Source: Macrostomum hystrix (lineage: Eukaryota; Platyhelminthes; Macrostomidae). From it: 64,000 bases of DNA. The first letter of the stretch is position 1, and the number at the start of each line of letters is the position of its first letter. Below are positions 22,848 to 35,700 of this stretch, piece after piece. Position numbers and translations under genes: made by a program. Location: positions 30,348,501 to 30,412,500 of the forward strand of contig CATNEN010000038.1 of NCBI GenBank assembly GCA_950097015.1. The letters are read 5' to 3'. The notes under the pieces were generated by a model, which was not told the origin of the DNA, did not search any database, and saw only the letters and a list, made by a program, of their open reading frames with translations.

Positions 22848-23105
22848 TGTTGTGACTTGAATATTCAACCGGACTTGAATGAACTCTATTAACTTATCGT
22901 TGCGCAATGCAACGTCCATTTTTCCTATGCGTGCGTGGGCCCGGTGGGTGTCACCTGCGCGTGCGACACAACGTGCTCTGTTCTTACTCCTTGCTCTCCA
23001 CGTGCCATTGTCACCCCCAGCCATATTTTGTTAGTATAAATATATCGAATTTCCTTTGTTCGTAGTTCGTGGCCTTTGCGCTATCTAAAGAATTCCTGGT
23101 CTACA
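22848..23105 (+). repeat. 5' LTR of Gypsy-type element
   Basis: A 258-bp segment starting TGTTGTGACTTG and ending CTACA, with a TATAAATATA box at 23035-23044. It is followed by AAGTGGCGACGAGG at about 23106, a tRNA-complementary primer binding site of the form found in Mag-like Gypsy elements. The LTR assignment rests on position, TG..CA ends and the PBS, because the partner LTR is missing. Confidence 0.65.
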
Positions 23106-23122
23106 AAAGTGGCGACGAGGAA

Positions 23123-24273
23123 TGAGCATTCTGGGCTCAATCGGACCCTTTGAGGAGGGCACTTAGAGTTGGCTGCAATACCAGGAGAGACTGGAACAGT
23201 TCCTGATCGCAAATGACATCGAGTCAGGGAACAAGAAGCGAGCCGTGCTGCTCAGCACATGCGGCAAGAACACTTACCAACTGGTATCCAGCCTACTGGC
23301 ACCTGCGAAGCCCTCTGAGACTGACTATGTGGTAATCTGTGACAAGCTGAAAGAACACTTTGACCCAACCCCGCCAGAGATCGTTCGACGATACCGGTTT
23401 TACAGCAGAAGCCGTCAGGCGGGCGAGTCCATTGCCGAATTTCTCGCCGAGCTACGAAATTTAGCACGTCATTGCAACTTCGGCGCCAGTTTGAACAGCA
23501 TGCTCAGAGACAGACTGGTCCTGGGCATTGAGAACGACAACATCCAGCGGAGGCTCTTCGCTGAGAAAGAATTGACCCTGGAGTCTGCACTCTCGATGGC
23601 ACAAGCGCACGAGTCGGCCGCGAAGGGAAACTTGCTGGTGACCAAAGGCTCAGACACCGTGCACGCAGTTCGCCGATGGACACCAGAAGAGCGACGGGAC
23701 AGCCCTGGATCAACCGGAGAGGCAACGTCGACTAAGCGGTGCCACCGGTGTCTGTCGCAGCGTCATCCAGCGGCGAAGTGCCCGTTCGCAGACAAGAAGT
23801 GCTTCGCCTGCTCAAAGATCGGGCATGTCGCGGCCGCGTGCAGGTCAGCAGCCGCAGCCAGCCGTGAAAACCACGCGACGTCACGACGAGAGACCCAGCA
23901 CGCCTCCGGCCATCGCGACGGACAGAAGATACACGAGCTCGAGGCGGAGGAGACCTTCTCGCTGCACGTCATGGCCGAGAGAAACGGCAAGGTGCCCCCA
24001 ATTGAGACTGTGGTGATCATCGACGGCACCCCAGTACGAATGGGGGCGGACACGGGAGCATCGGTTTCCCTCATATCGTCGGAGACCTACAAATCTGAGC
24101 TGTGTGGCCAGCCTCTGCTCGAGTCCGTCGACACGCTGCTGCGCACCTACTCTGGAGAGTCCGTGCCAGTGCTCGGAAGAATTCGAGTTCGTGTCGAGAC
24201 CGAGTCGGCCTGCCTGCAAGGTGCTGCCGTTACTCGTGGTGGAGGGCACAGACTCCAGCCTGATTGGTCGTGA
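23123..24273 (+). pseudogene. retroelement gag-protease region with early stop
   Basis: A likely ATG at 23123 follows the primer site but meets TAG at 23165-23167; the frame is then open to 24273. The capsid-like part (DKLKEHFDPTPPEIVRRYRF, SIAEFLAELRNLARHC) is followed by two CX2CX4HX4C zinc knuckles at about 23742-23845 and a retroviral-type aspartic protease motif, ADTGASVSLI, near 24046. The frame changes somewhere after 24100, before the continuation in the next frame. The early stop makes the product non-functional unless it is read through. Confidence 0.85.
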
Positions 24274-25981
24274 CTGGCTGGTTGATCTGCCCTTAGACTG
24301 GCGAACAATCAAGCAGGTGCGGCATGCAGCTGACAACCCAAAGCTACGCAGTCTGCTCGATCGCTACGCCGTTGTTTTCAAGCCGGAGCTCGGTCGGTAC
24401 ACGGGACCAGCCGTGCAGCTTCGTCTCAAACCTGGCGCCCGCCCTCGGTTCTACAAGGCTCGGAATGTTCCGCTCGCACTGAAGGAAAAAGTTGAAGCGC
24501 AGCTCGACAAGGAAATCGAACAGGGTGTGCTGAAACCTGTCGGTAGTTCAGAATATGCATCCCCGATCGTCCCAGTGCTAAAGACGGATGGCTCCGTTCG
24601 CATATGTGCCGACTTTAAACAGACGGTTAATCTCGACGTGGAGCCGGACACATACCCAGTGCCGAGGATTGACGAGCTTTTCACCAAGCTGGCTGGCGGG
24701 AAACGATTCACAAAGCTCGACCTATGCCAGGCATACCTACAGCTGCCGCTTGACGAAGCATCGCAAGAACTCTGCACCGTTAACACCTCCAAAGGTCTGC
24801 TGCGGTACACTAGACTTCCTTTCGGAGTTGCTCCTGCCGTGGGCATCTTCCAGAGACAGATGGACTGTCTGCTGCAAGGAGTTCCGCACGTAGCGTGCTT
24901 CATCGACGACTTGCTCGTAACCGGAACAGATGATGGTGACCACCTGCGGAACCTCGAGCAGGTGCTCCAACGGCTACAGCAGAGCGGCCTACGGTGCGGC
25001 CTGAGCAAATGCGATTTCCTGCAGGAGAGTGTCAGCTACCTCGGTCACAAGATCGACGCCACGGGACTGCATCCAATGCAGGACAAAGTGCGGGCTGTCC
25101 AGGAGGCACCAGCCCCCCGAGACCCGACCCAGCTGCGCAGCTTCCTGGGCCTGGTAAACTATTACGGCAAATTCCTGCCCAACCTGTCGACCGAGCTGGC
25201 ACCTCTGCACCGCTTGCTGAACCGCGATAGCCCGTGGCACTGGGGCGCATCCCAGGACGCAGCATTCCACAAGTGCAAGGAGCTGATCAGCAGAGCGCCG
25301 GTGCTGGTTCACTTCGACGACAAGCTGCCTGTGGTGTTGGAATGCGATGCTTCACCGTACGGCATCGGCGCAGTCATTTGCCACCGGGCCGGAGTCGACA
25401 AGCCGATTGCGTTCGCCTCGCGTACTCTGCACGATGCTGAGGCCAACTATTCGCAGCTGGAAAAGGAGGCTCTCGCGGTTGTCTACGGAGTGAAGAAGTT
25501 TCACACGTATCTGTGCGGCCGGGAATTCATGCTGGTGAGCGACCACAAGCCGCTGCTGGGACTCCTGCACGAGTCCAAGCCGATCCCTGCGATGGCTTCA
25601 GGCAGGATCCAGCGGTGGGCTCTGCTCCTGGCCGGCTATCGGTACAACATGGTCCACCGAGCCGGCAAGTCCCTGCTCCGAGCCGATGCACTGAGCCGCC
25701 TGCCCCTGCCTGAGAGACCACGGGATGCACCTATACCGGCCGAGATTGTGCTCACGATGGACATGTTGGATGAGGGGCCGGTGACAGCGGGCCACATTCG
25801 GGCATGGACTCGGACCGACCCGGACCTGTCCAGAATTCTGCGCTACACGGAGTCCGGCTGCTGGCCAGCGCAGACGCCCCCGGAGCTGCAGCCGTACCAC
25901 TCACGTGCCGACGATCTTAGCATCCAGGATGGCTGCCTGTTGTGGTGCTGCCGAGTGCTGGTGCCAGAAGTGGGGTCTTGA
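24150..25981 (+). pseudogene. retroelement pol (RT-RNase H), integrase missing
   Basis: The open frame reaches TGA at 25979-25981; the pol-like part begins after about 24210. Motifs in order: SLIGRDWL (protease end), the RT block with ICADFKQT and FTKLDLCQAYLQLPL, the catalytic FIDDLLV near 24900, and LRSFLGLVNYYGKFLPNLS. RNase H carries LECDASPYGIGAV, ASRTLHDAEANYSQLEKEAL, the VSDHKPL block and the terminal RADALSRLP. About 90 residues of linker follow, then the frame runs into minisatellite DNA where integrase should start. The RT core itself is uninterrupted, so the truncation may be fairly recent. Confidence 0.9.
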
Positions 25982-26040
25982 TTGTCCAGAGACTGGTCTT
26001 CATTGGCCAGAGACAGGTCTTCAATGTCCAGAGACAATGT
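25975..26040. repeat. minisatellite I (right part)
   Basis: Three degenerate copies of the same 21-bp unit (GTCTTCAATGTCCAGAGACA form) resume exactly where the retroelement breaks off. They are more diverged than the left part. Confidence 0.8.
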
Positions 26041-26049
26041 CCAGTGCCC

Positions 26050-26200
26050 TCGAGGTTAACCCGACAACCCACAAGCCTTCTCGCCCCAAATGAATGCGGC
26101 CTCGCCGCGGAATCGAGCTCAGGGACCAATTGGTGCGAGAGGCAGACTCGTTGACGGCTCCTCCTCTGCCCCCCGTACATTCTGTACCCACAAGTAACAT
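26050..26200 (-). mobile_element. SINE family A, 5' fragment
   Basis: Reverse-strand match to the tRNA-like head of family A: CCCACAAGCCTTCTCG, AAATGAATGCGGCCTCGCCG, then CGGAATCGAGCTC and GTGCGAGAGGCAGACTCG. The 3' half is lost. It abuts the end of minisatellite I. Confidence 0.75.
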
Positions 26201-26548
26201 CATAATTCATAAATGTCCAAAGACGTTCTTTAATTGTCCACGGACACGTTCTAGAAGTCCAGCACGTATTGCGTATTTCGACTGCTAATCGAATAATGTC
26301 CAGAGATGCATGCTAAATGTCGCATTAGATTAAACTGAAAATTTAAATTAATTAATTATCTTAAAAACAAAGTTTTTTGTTATAAAGCATATCAGTTAGG
26401 TAAACAATGTATAACTCATAGTCAAAGTAATCAATAATTAGTCATAAGCTCTAGAACACACCAGAGCCTCGACAGTGTTTAGCCGCTCATTTCCACAATA
26501 ATAAGATGTCAGTTAGCTAGAGCAGAGCTAGGAGATGAATTTGATGTT

Positions 26549-26645
26549 CTATTTTTAGCACGCAAGGTAATCGCATTGTAGTTTGGTAAACGGAATGCAT
26601 CAATTCGGCTTAGCTATAAAAAGGCAGTGCTTCCTCATGTAGGCA
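26549..26645 (+). promoter_or_regulatory. candidate core promoter of the tubby gene
   Basis: GCTATAAAAAGGCAG at about 26612-26626 is a strong TATA box, 94-108 nt before the first ATG at 26720, so a start near 26640-26650 would give a leader of about 75 nt. An exact CTATTTTTAG decamer at 26549-26558 lies about 55 nt upstream of the TATA box. The following ATG exon has a good donor. Confidence 0.65.
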
Positions 26646-26719
26646 GAAATTAGGAAACTAAGCTCTGTTGATCTTTCTCTAAACGGCTAATTTTTAACTT
26701 ACACAAAATCAGATCAACC

Positions 26720-29700
26720 ATGATGGATATTCTGGCATTTGAGTGAGTCAGTATTCTTGTTTCTACTCTATTTAATTGCTTCTTCAACACGCCGGTAAAA
26801 CATTAGGATTGTACTAGAAAATAAAATGTATCTAGTTATTGTTATACATTTCAGCCGTTATGTCATAACGTTTTTAGTACTCAAATAAAATTCACGAATG
26901 CCTTCATTATTAGAAAAACTGTGTAAAGTGACTAGCTGTTCACCAATAGAACAGGTGTATAAAGTGACTAGCTGTTCATCAATAGAACATGTGTATAAAG
27001 TGACTAGCTGTTCACCAATAGAACAGGTGTATAAAGTGACTAGCTGTTCATCAATAGAACAGGTGTATAAAATGACTAGCTGTTCATCAATAGAACAGGT
27101 GTATAAAGTGACTAGCTGTTCATCAATAGAACAGGTGTATAAAGGGACTAGCTGTTCATCAATAGAACAGGTGTATAAAGTGACTAGCTGTTCATCAATA
27201 GAACAGGTGTATAAAGTGACTAGCTGTTCATGAATAGAACATGTGTATAAAGTGACTAGCTGTTCACCAATAGAACAGGTGTATAAAGTGACTAGCTGTT
27301 CATCAATAGAACATGTGTATAAAGTGACTAGCTGTTCATAAATAGAACATGTGTATAAAGTGACTAGCTGTTCATCAATAGAACAGGTGTATAAAGTGAC
27401 TAGCTGTTCATGAATAGAACAGGTGTATAAAGTGACTAGCTGTTCACCAATAGAACAGGTGTATAAAGTGACTAGCTGTTCACCAATAGAACAGGTGTAT
27501 AAAGTGACTAGCTGTTCATAAATAGAACAGGTGTATAAAGTGACTAGCTGTTCATCAATAGAACAGGTGTATAAAGTGACTAGCTGTTCATCAATAGAAC
27601 AGGTGTATAAAGTGACTAGCTGTTCACCAATAGAACAGGTGTATAAAGTGACTAGCTGTTCACCAATAGAACAGGTGTATAAAGTGACTAGCTGTTCATC
27701 AATAGAACAGGTGTATAAAGTGACTAGCTGTTCATCAATAGAACAGGTGTTTAAAGTGACTAGCTGTTCATCAATAGAACAGGTGTATAAAGTGACTAGC
27801 TGTTCACCAATAGAACAGGTGTATAAAGTGACTAGCTGTTCATGAATAGAACAGGTGTATAAAGTGACTAGCTGTTCATAAATAGAACAGGTGTATAAAG
27901 TGACTAGCTGTTCACCAATAGAAAATGTGTATAAAGTGACTAGCTGTTCACCAATAGAACAGGTGTATAAAGTGACTAGCTGTTCATCAATAGAGCAGGT
28001 GTATAAAGTGACTAGCTGTTCACCAATAGAACATGTGTATAAAGTGACTAGCTGTTCACCAATAGAACATGTGTATAAAGTGACTAGCTGTTCATCAATA
28101 GAACAGGTGTATAATGTGACTAGCTGTTCATGAATAGAACAGGTGTATAAAGTGACTAGCTGTTCATGAATAGAACAGGTGTATAAAGTGACTAGCTGTT
28201 CATCAATAGAACAGGTGTATAAAGTGACTAGCTGTTCATGAATAGAACAGGTGTATAAAGTGACTAGCTGTTCATCAATAGAACAGGTGTATAAAGGGAC
28301 TAGCTGTTCATCAATAGAACAGGTGTATAAAGTGATTAGCTGTTCATAAATAGAACATGTGTATAAAGTGACTAGCTGTTCATCAATAGAACAGGTGTAT
28401 AAAGTGACTAGCTGTTCATCAATAGAACAGGTGTATAAAGTGACTAGCTGTTCATCAATAGAACAGGTGTATAAAGGGACTAGCTGTTCATCAATAGAAC
28501 AGGTGTATAAAGTGACTAGCTGTTCATCAATAGAACAGGTGTATAAAGTGACTAGCTGTTCATGAATAGAACAGGTGTATAAAGTGACTAGCTGTTCACC
28601 AATAGAACAGGTGTATAAAGTGACTAGCTGTTCACCAATAGAACAGGTGTATAAAGTGACTAGCTGTTCATAAATAGAACAGGTGTATAAAGTGACTAGC
28701 TGTTCATCAATAGAACAGGTGTATAAAGTGACTAGCTGTTCACCAATAGAACAGGTGTATAAAGTGACTAGCTGTTCACCAATAGAACAGGTGTATAAAG
28801 TGACTAGCCGTTCATCAATAGAACACATGTGTAAAGATTATTCACCGCTGCAATTTTTTTCCAACATTTGGTTTATATGTAAAGTACTTTAAATGTATCA
28901 AATACATTAATTAAACCCTATTTAATTTCGTTTCTCGTACAGAAGTTGCCTGTTTCAGTTAGAAACAGTGAAAAGTACTTTAAATAATTAGTTAGAACTT
29001 TGCATTACGCATTCCTGAACTTAAGCTTGCAATTGTTTGAGTAAGTTGTTCTCTCATCGGCTTTAGAGCACAATAGGGACTTGGCAGTGTGTGCTCAGCT
29101 GCTCTCAATGCAAGCATATGAACAATGTCGCTTTATACTCGGTACTTTATACTCAGAAAGGCATTATACCCATAGAATTTTGCACCTGTATAGTTTTACA
29201 CGCGCAGAAATCTAGTTGGGTCAGGTTTAAGTTAATCAGAAATCCAAGTGAAGTGGAGTGCCTATTTTTAGTAATCAGAAATGCATACGTACGTCTCTAT
29301 GCGATGCTACACTGTAGGATTATTTACCTGGATAAAAATCCCTTATCTGACTCTCTTCCCTTCTCTCTCTCTACCCCTCCCTCTCAGTGTCTGCCTAACT
29401 GTGCCCAACCATTAGTCGCCGCATTCACTGCCTCCTTGGGGCTCATTGGGAATGAGTAAATCCTGGTAAATCCCTTATATTTCAGCACAGCTCTACAATT
29501 CTCTCATTTCTTTATTCCACTGCCCTGCCTTAACCATTCTTTTTGCTACAACAAATCTCTTTGAAATTCTGTATCGATAAATAAGAATTTGAAAGGTCCC
29601 CCAGAGATAGTCGCATGGATCGACCAGTCAGTAGAGGCAATTATGCCAATCATCTAGATGTCAAGTGAGAAATAAGTGTCATAAGTATTTTTTTATTTCA

Positions 29701-32700
29701 TTCCATATCTATTTATTTTAAACAGTTCCTTAATAAACTACATTTTACTAGTAATCTATAAATAAACAATGCTTCGCTTGTTTTCAGACAAATTCCAAAA
29801 GCAACCAGCTTTGAAAGTCTCTACAGTAACGAAAGATCATTCGCCCCACCTGGAAGGTAAGACTTGAGTCATAATTTGTCATAATTTCAGATTTGAATAA
29901 TTTGATATGTGGAAAAACTTTCGGTTCGGGATAAGTTGAGAGTTAGGATAAATAGATTTGGGCTAAATAGATTTGGGATAAGTTAAGATTTAGGATAACT
30001 TTAGATTTGGGATAACTTTAGATTTAGGATAACTTTAGATTTGGGATAACTTTAGATTTAGGATAACTTTCGATTTGGGATAAATCGATTTGGAATAACT
30101 TTAGATTTGGGAAAAGGTGAGATTTGAGTTGAGATTTAGTTGAGATTTAAGGATTAACATGCTACGCCATACACTGAGATCAGGGATATCCTAAAAATTG
30201 TTAAAACTCACGAGCTATAGATTACAGAAAAAAAAATTTTAATCTTAACTTTCCTAGCGTCATGGACGACGAAGCCAACGATCTTCGCGACCAGAAGAAT
30301 CGCAAGCAGATGGAGATTGCTCAGCGCAAAACCCAGAAGCGCATAGCCACCTCAACAGGCATTGTGCAAAGAAACGATCTTCGACCAAATAGTGGGAGGC
30401 GCAGTGCTGGCAAAGAGAACGAGCGGTCGCCCTTGGTCGGCGGAGGAGCAGCCCCCATTGGCAGGGAACGCAGTCGAGACCGCTCCGATTTTGGTAGGCA
30501 AACTAAAGCAATGATAATTAAGTAGCATTCTCAAACACAGAGATAGTTTTAAATGGGATCAAGAACCCGCTGATGTAGCCACCGACCTAGAACTGGGCTA
30601 AAAAAGTTATTCAACTAAGAATTAAAAAGTTTTTGAAACTGAAAAACAGTGAATCATTTTTCGTTTAGCATACGACGGGCCGCAGTCCTACCAGATGGCT
30701 AATCCCGACGGTGTCACAACGCGCGTCCACGTGCTGAAAATCGATGCGTCACCGCAGGGCGAGTCCAAGGACTACGACTCGACCGACAGTGAGACTGACA
30801 GTCGCGATCGAGGAACTCGCAGCGGCAATCGAGCGGCGTCGAACGATAGGCGAGAAAAAAAGCGTCCGGAGGAGACCCGGGTTTCGTCCGCCTCGCCAAG
30901 GCCTCCCAAACGCGGTGGCGGAGCCAGTGGAGGATACGACGATGATAATGATGACGATCGGAATCGCGACGAAGTCGACGGGGGCAAGGGTCGGAATCGA
31001 CGCACAGCTGATCGGCTCACTGTCGGTGGTGGCGGTCGAAGTCGACGAAACCGCGATGCCGACGATGACGACGATACCGAGAATGACGACAAGGACCGTC
31101 GGAAGACATCGGCCACAAGTTCTCGTTCGGGACGCTCTCCGGCTCGCAGCGGAGACAGGCGGGACGGTGACAAGGTAGCTTCCCTATTGTTAAGTGGATA
31201 TTTTAAATATTTTAATAAAACTGATCAACCTCGCACTTCCAGCAACGCCAGGGCCGCAATCGTCGCGATGACGACGACGACGATGATGAAGAAGGCGCCG
31301 CAGCAGCCGCGACCGGACGGCAGCGTCGGCAGGGCAATCTGGACGACGATGTCAGCGATGTAAGCGACGAGGGCGAGACTCAGGTTGGCCCGATACCGCG
31401 GAACAAGTCCATGGACAGCATCAGGAACCATGGCGTGCGCCTTGACTCCTCTGATGTGAGTGAACTGAGCTCGATGAGCTTAGCGTGCAATATACGCCCT
31501 TGAGGGGCCAACCCCAAAGGCACAGTGAGAGTGTACACTGCCTGATGATGAGAAGGTCAGGGTAGATGTACACACCTATGTGAGTGTGTGCTCAGGAGTC
31601 AGCGAAATGGGCAGAACTGCTTCTCTCTTGCTGCGGGTCCACTGTCAACATATTTTATGTCAAATAATTTTGAGATCAGCATGATGATGCGATGCTAAAT
31701 TTACTTTTGTGCTTGCGTACAAGTAGGTGTTCTATATTAGAGTTCTCTAGCCGAGTTACTTCAAGTTTTATTTTACAAGTAAAAGTACAATTGCAAGAGT
31801 ATTTGGAATCGCTAGTCTGTCAGACGCTGGAACTGAATTGGCTCAGGAGTGAATTTACCTGCATTATCTGGTCAATGCAGCAAGCACGCATGGAACATGT
31901 GTAGCTGAGAATCTGTACAGAGGTAAAGGAAACCGTACAGTGGGATTCTGAAGTGAACGAGAAAGGACAGACAGGTATTTGGCAAACCAGACTGGGTAGT
32001 TTTTTATGATGCTGAACAGCTCTAGCTGCTAGCTAGTTATATTGTTTTATTTGCTGCACTTTTAGATTGCCAGTTGAGCAGATCCCAACGATTGCCCTGC
32101 TACTTCTTAATTACAGAACCTCTCGTTTAGCGAGACTACGTGATGTTGGTGGATTTACTTATTCATTCGTTAATCTAATCTACTCAAGTTGTAGTTGCCC
32201 TACTATGCCAAATTCAATCGGTATTTTCCTTGTTTGGGTTTCGTGAGCCCATGGAGTGATTTAAGTTTTAAGGATTTTGAACAAATTTTTCTCTCCCTAA
32301 ATTAGAAAGAGTTGATTGAAGAAATCAATGTACATTGTCTCCTTCCATCCCTCCATTAGACATACTCCACCTTTCTCTTGATTCATCTTCATGAATCTTC
32401 TTTATCTGCTCAATATTTTAATCCACCTTTAATCCAAACTGCATCTAAGCTAGGCCTAGTCAGTTTTCAAAGGCTGTTAGCGTGATGTGAGTCTCTTAAT
32501 GCCCCTGAATTAGTAAAATAACACTTTAATATTAGGACAAACGTTCGTCTTACGGAAGGGTGTTAAAGGGGCAGACAAGCAAAGGAAAGGAAGTCAAATA
32601 GTATAGTATATAATTCAGCCTGTTTTGATCGCATATATTGGAATAACAGTTATTCTAATATCTGTGGTTTTAATGGATTGTAAAACGGCCCTATTAAGGA

Positions 32701-35700
32701 GCAGCGTGTTAATGAGGTCGTACGAAAAGGCTTTCGGATGACAAGCTCTATGTCCACAGTGTAATTTTTAGCCTTTAAATTTAATGCTAACGAAAAGCTA
32801 GTTTTATACAATGGGCCTAATGGCAGCATGCCAAAACGGCCCTAATTAGGGTCACACGAAATAAGAGATAGGCCAAACAAATATGACTTGAATGCTTGAC
32901 GGCTTTGAAAACCAATTGTAGGACAAAATTGCCGTTTTTCGCACATAATAAATATTATGTTTTAATTTGTTTGTTTTTTCTTTCTCTTTTTTTTCCAAAA
33001 AACTACTTTCTAGAGAATGTGTAAGACGCCTCAGTCGAACAGCAGAAAGCGTCAAGGCCAGATAAGATTGCTCTCCCGTCAGCAATCCAAGCTGACACAA
33101 ACTGCAGATGGCCTCGGGTTTCACCTGACACATTCGTCTGGCACTATTATTAAACGTTGCGGCTCAGCGGCTAGTGGCAGTGTAGTTTTCTACTCAAAAC
33201 CGAATCTTTAATCTTACATATTTCATATTATTTCCTTGATCGACCCACTTACTAATTACTAGATTGATAGTTATTTTCGACAACGTTTCGATTGAGTAGA
33301 AATCAAACTTCAATATGTGAGGGGAGTCGGTGGCAGAGTGGTTAACGCGTTCGCCTCTCGCACCACGGTCACTAAGTTCGATTCCACGGCGAGGCCACAT
33401 TTATTTGGGGCGCAGCCGCGGAGAGAAGGCTTGGGGGCTTGTCGTGCAATTTACGCCCTTGTGGGCCAACCTCCAAAGCACAGTTGATGAGAAAGTCAGG
33501 GCAGACACCTGTGTGAGCGTATGCCTGCGTACAGTAGCTGTGTGCGTGTGTGCTCAGGAGTCAGCGAAATGTGCAGAACTGCCTCCTCGCTGGCTGCGGG
33601 TCTAGTGTCACCGAATGAAGTGCCATTGCCCGCAGCCCTCCGGCAATCAGTATTATTATTATTAAAACTTCTATACGTCATTAGTCGAAGATGTCAGTCC
33701 CGAAGTACTGAATCCCGAATTTTACGAGCTAAAAATACGAATCCCTTCTCAATCAATCAAAGTCATAATGCTAGTACGAGCCGTAGTATTTTACTGATGC
33801 AAAAAGCCGTGTCCTTTTATTTTGTTTGTCATCAATTGGTTAGATGTTTCTGCCAACGATATTTGTAGAATGCTTCAGTTAACATTACGTATTTCTTTTC
33901 TTCTAGAGTTTCCAAAACGACCCAGCTCAGTTACTTGAGAATCGACAATGGCTAAGCTGAATGAACTATGTTTTAATTGTCATAATTAATTGCTTAATAG
34001 TTTCACCGCCATCTCAAAGTCTTTGTCCAATATGCTTTAGGAATGAGCCAAATTAGATGACCAGTTCATTAGAAATTAACCAAGTCCTACTATGTCTTTA
34101 GCTGAAAAATCCCAATTTACCTGTACTGTGTACCGAAATACCATTCTAAATGTCATCACCTCTTCAATCATCTCATCATCCTCCAACTGTGCCGCCATTC
34201 CTTGCTCAGGAGTCGCGTCGCAGTCAGCAGAAGCTCGGCACTGCGTCTCGCCTTACGAACTTGATACCGGATCCCACCGAGGACCTAGAAGAGTTTGTAC
34301 TCCGTCCAGCGCCCCAAGGTTGTGTCATCAAGGGCAAAATTACTCGAGACACTCGAGGCATTGAACGATCGCGCTATCCGACCTACTATCTGCACATGGA
34401 GCGCGACGATGGCAAGAAAATCTTTCTACTAGCCGCCAGGAAACGACGCCACTCGTCCACGGCTAATTATCTGATGTCGTGCGACGCCACCGATTTGAAG
34501 CGAGCCGGCGAGAGCTTCGTTGGCAAACTGCGTAGCAATTTCTTTGGCACCGGTTTCACTGTGTTCGACAATGGCGAGTCGCCCAAGAAAAGCGGCGAGT
34601 TGGCTAGGCGCGAGCTGGCCGCCATCGCCTACGACACTAACGTTCTGGGCTTTCGTGGGCCGCGCAGGATGACCGTCCTGCTACCTGGCATGAATGCCAA
34701 CTCTGAGCGCATCGAGCTCAGGCCCAAGTCTGACGATGACGGACTACTGGCCAGGTACAAACGGAAGGAGATCAACAACCTGCTGGAGTTGCACAATAAG
34801 ACGCCTGTCTGGAACGAAGGTAAATTTTATATTGAGTTATTCAGCTTGTAGGTATCCAATCTATTCGATTAAAATATTTAAAATGTGTACATGTCTTTGC
34901 GATGGTAACATATATGTCTTCGAGATAGTAATGTCTGTGTGATGGTACAGACGTTATGTCTTCGAGATAGTAATCTCTGTGTGATGGTAGCGTCTGTGTC
35001 TTCGTGTTGTTAACGTCTGTGTCTTCGTGTTGTTAACGCCTGTGTCTTCGTGACGATAATGTCTGTGTCTTCGTGACGATAATGTCTGTGTCTTCGTGAC
35101 GATAATGTCTGTGTCTTCGTGACGATAATGTCTGTGTCTTCGTGTTGTTAACGTCTGTGTCTTCGTGACGATAATGTCTGTGTCTTCGTGACGATAATGT
35201 CTGTGTCTTCGTGATGGTAACGTCTGTGTCTTCGTGATGGTAACGTCTGTGTCTTCGTGATGGTAAGTAACGTCTGTGTCTTCGTGATAGTAACTTCTGT
35301 GTCTTTGTGATGGTAACCTCTGTGTCTTCATGATGGTAACCTCTGTGTCCGAGATAGTAACTTTTGTGTCTTCGTGATGGTAACATGTGTGTCTTCGGGA
35401 GGACTTCTGCATCTTCAGGTTTAATCGCGTTTTAATCTCATTGAAATCGGTGAGAATTTGGTCACCCACGCAGCCAATTCTCACATTTATTCTCATATCT
35501 CTCCGCAGACACCCAGTCCTACGTGCTGAATTTTCACGGTCGTGTTACGCAAGCCTCTGTCAAGAATTTTCAAGTTGTTCACGATAATGACGGTGAGTGT
35601 CTGTAGTTAGATGATTGTCAGTTTAAAGTACACATTGAATAGTGGAGCATGTAAGAATAAATAAGAAAAACTGGCTGTACTACTTACAAGTAGAAAGCTA

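Larger units (their letters stand above)
22848..25975 (+). mobile_element. Gypsy/Mag-like LTR retrotransposon, 3'-truncated
   Basis: The order is LTR, primer site, gag with zinc knuckles, protease, reverse transcriptase, RNase H, then an abrupt end before any integrase. The 3' LTR is absent and the sequence passes directly into the 21-bp minisatellite that also flanks the 5' side. The element therefore lost its integrase and right LTR by deletion and cannot move by itself. GC content is clearly higher than in its surroundings. There is also a stop early in gag and a frame change between protease and RT. Confidence 0.9.

Noticed and set aside
24104-25900. Many antisense frames over the retroelement pol region
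   Set aside because: They are shadows of the GC-rich RT/RNase H coding strand.
26858-28828. 656-codon open frame on the - strand made of [12 protein letters not shown] repeats
   Set aside because: The 36-nt unit is a multiple of 3 without stops; plus-strand frames are open as well and the array lies in a tubby intron. This is a by-product of the repeat period.
33017-33211. 64-codon frame after a CTTTCTAG acceptor in tubby intron 6
   Set aside because: The frame is out of phase with the tubby exons, has no domain, and is overlapped by an equally open minus-strand frame.
33319-33400. Functional tRNA gene
   Set aside because: The head has A- and B-box-like sequences but the cloverleaf is not intact and it continues into a SINE body repeated at other sites.
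34954-35496. [13 protein letters not shown] repeat ORFs on the - strand
   Set aside because: They arise from the 23-bp intronic array K, cycling through three frames.
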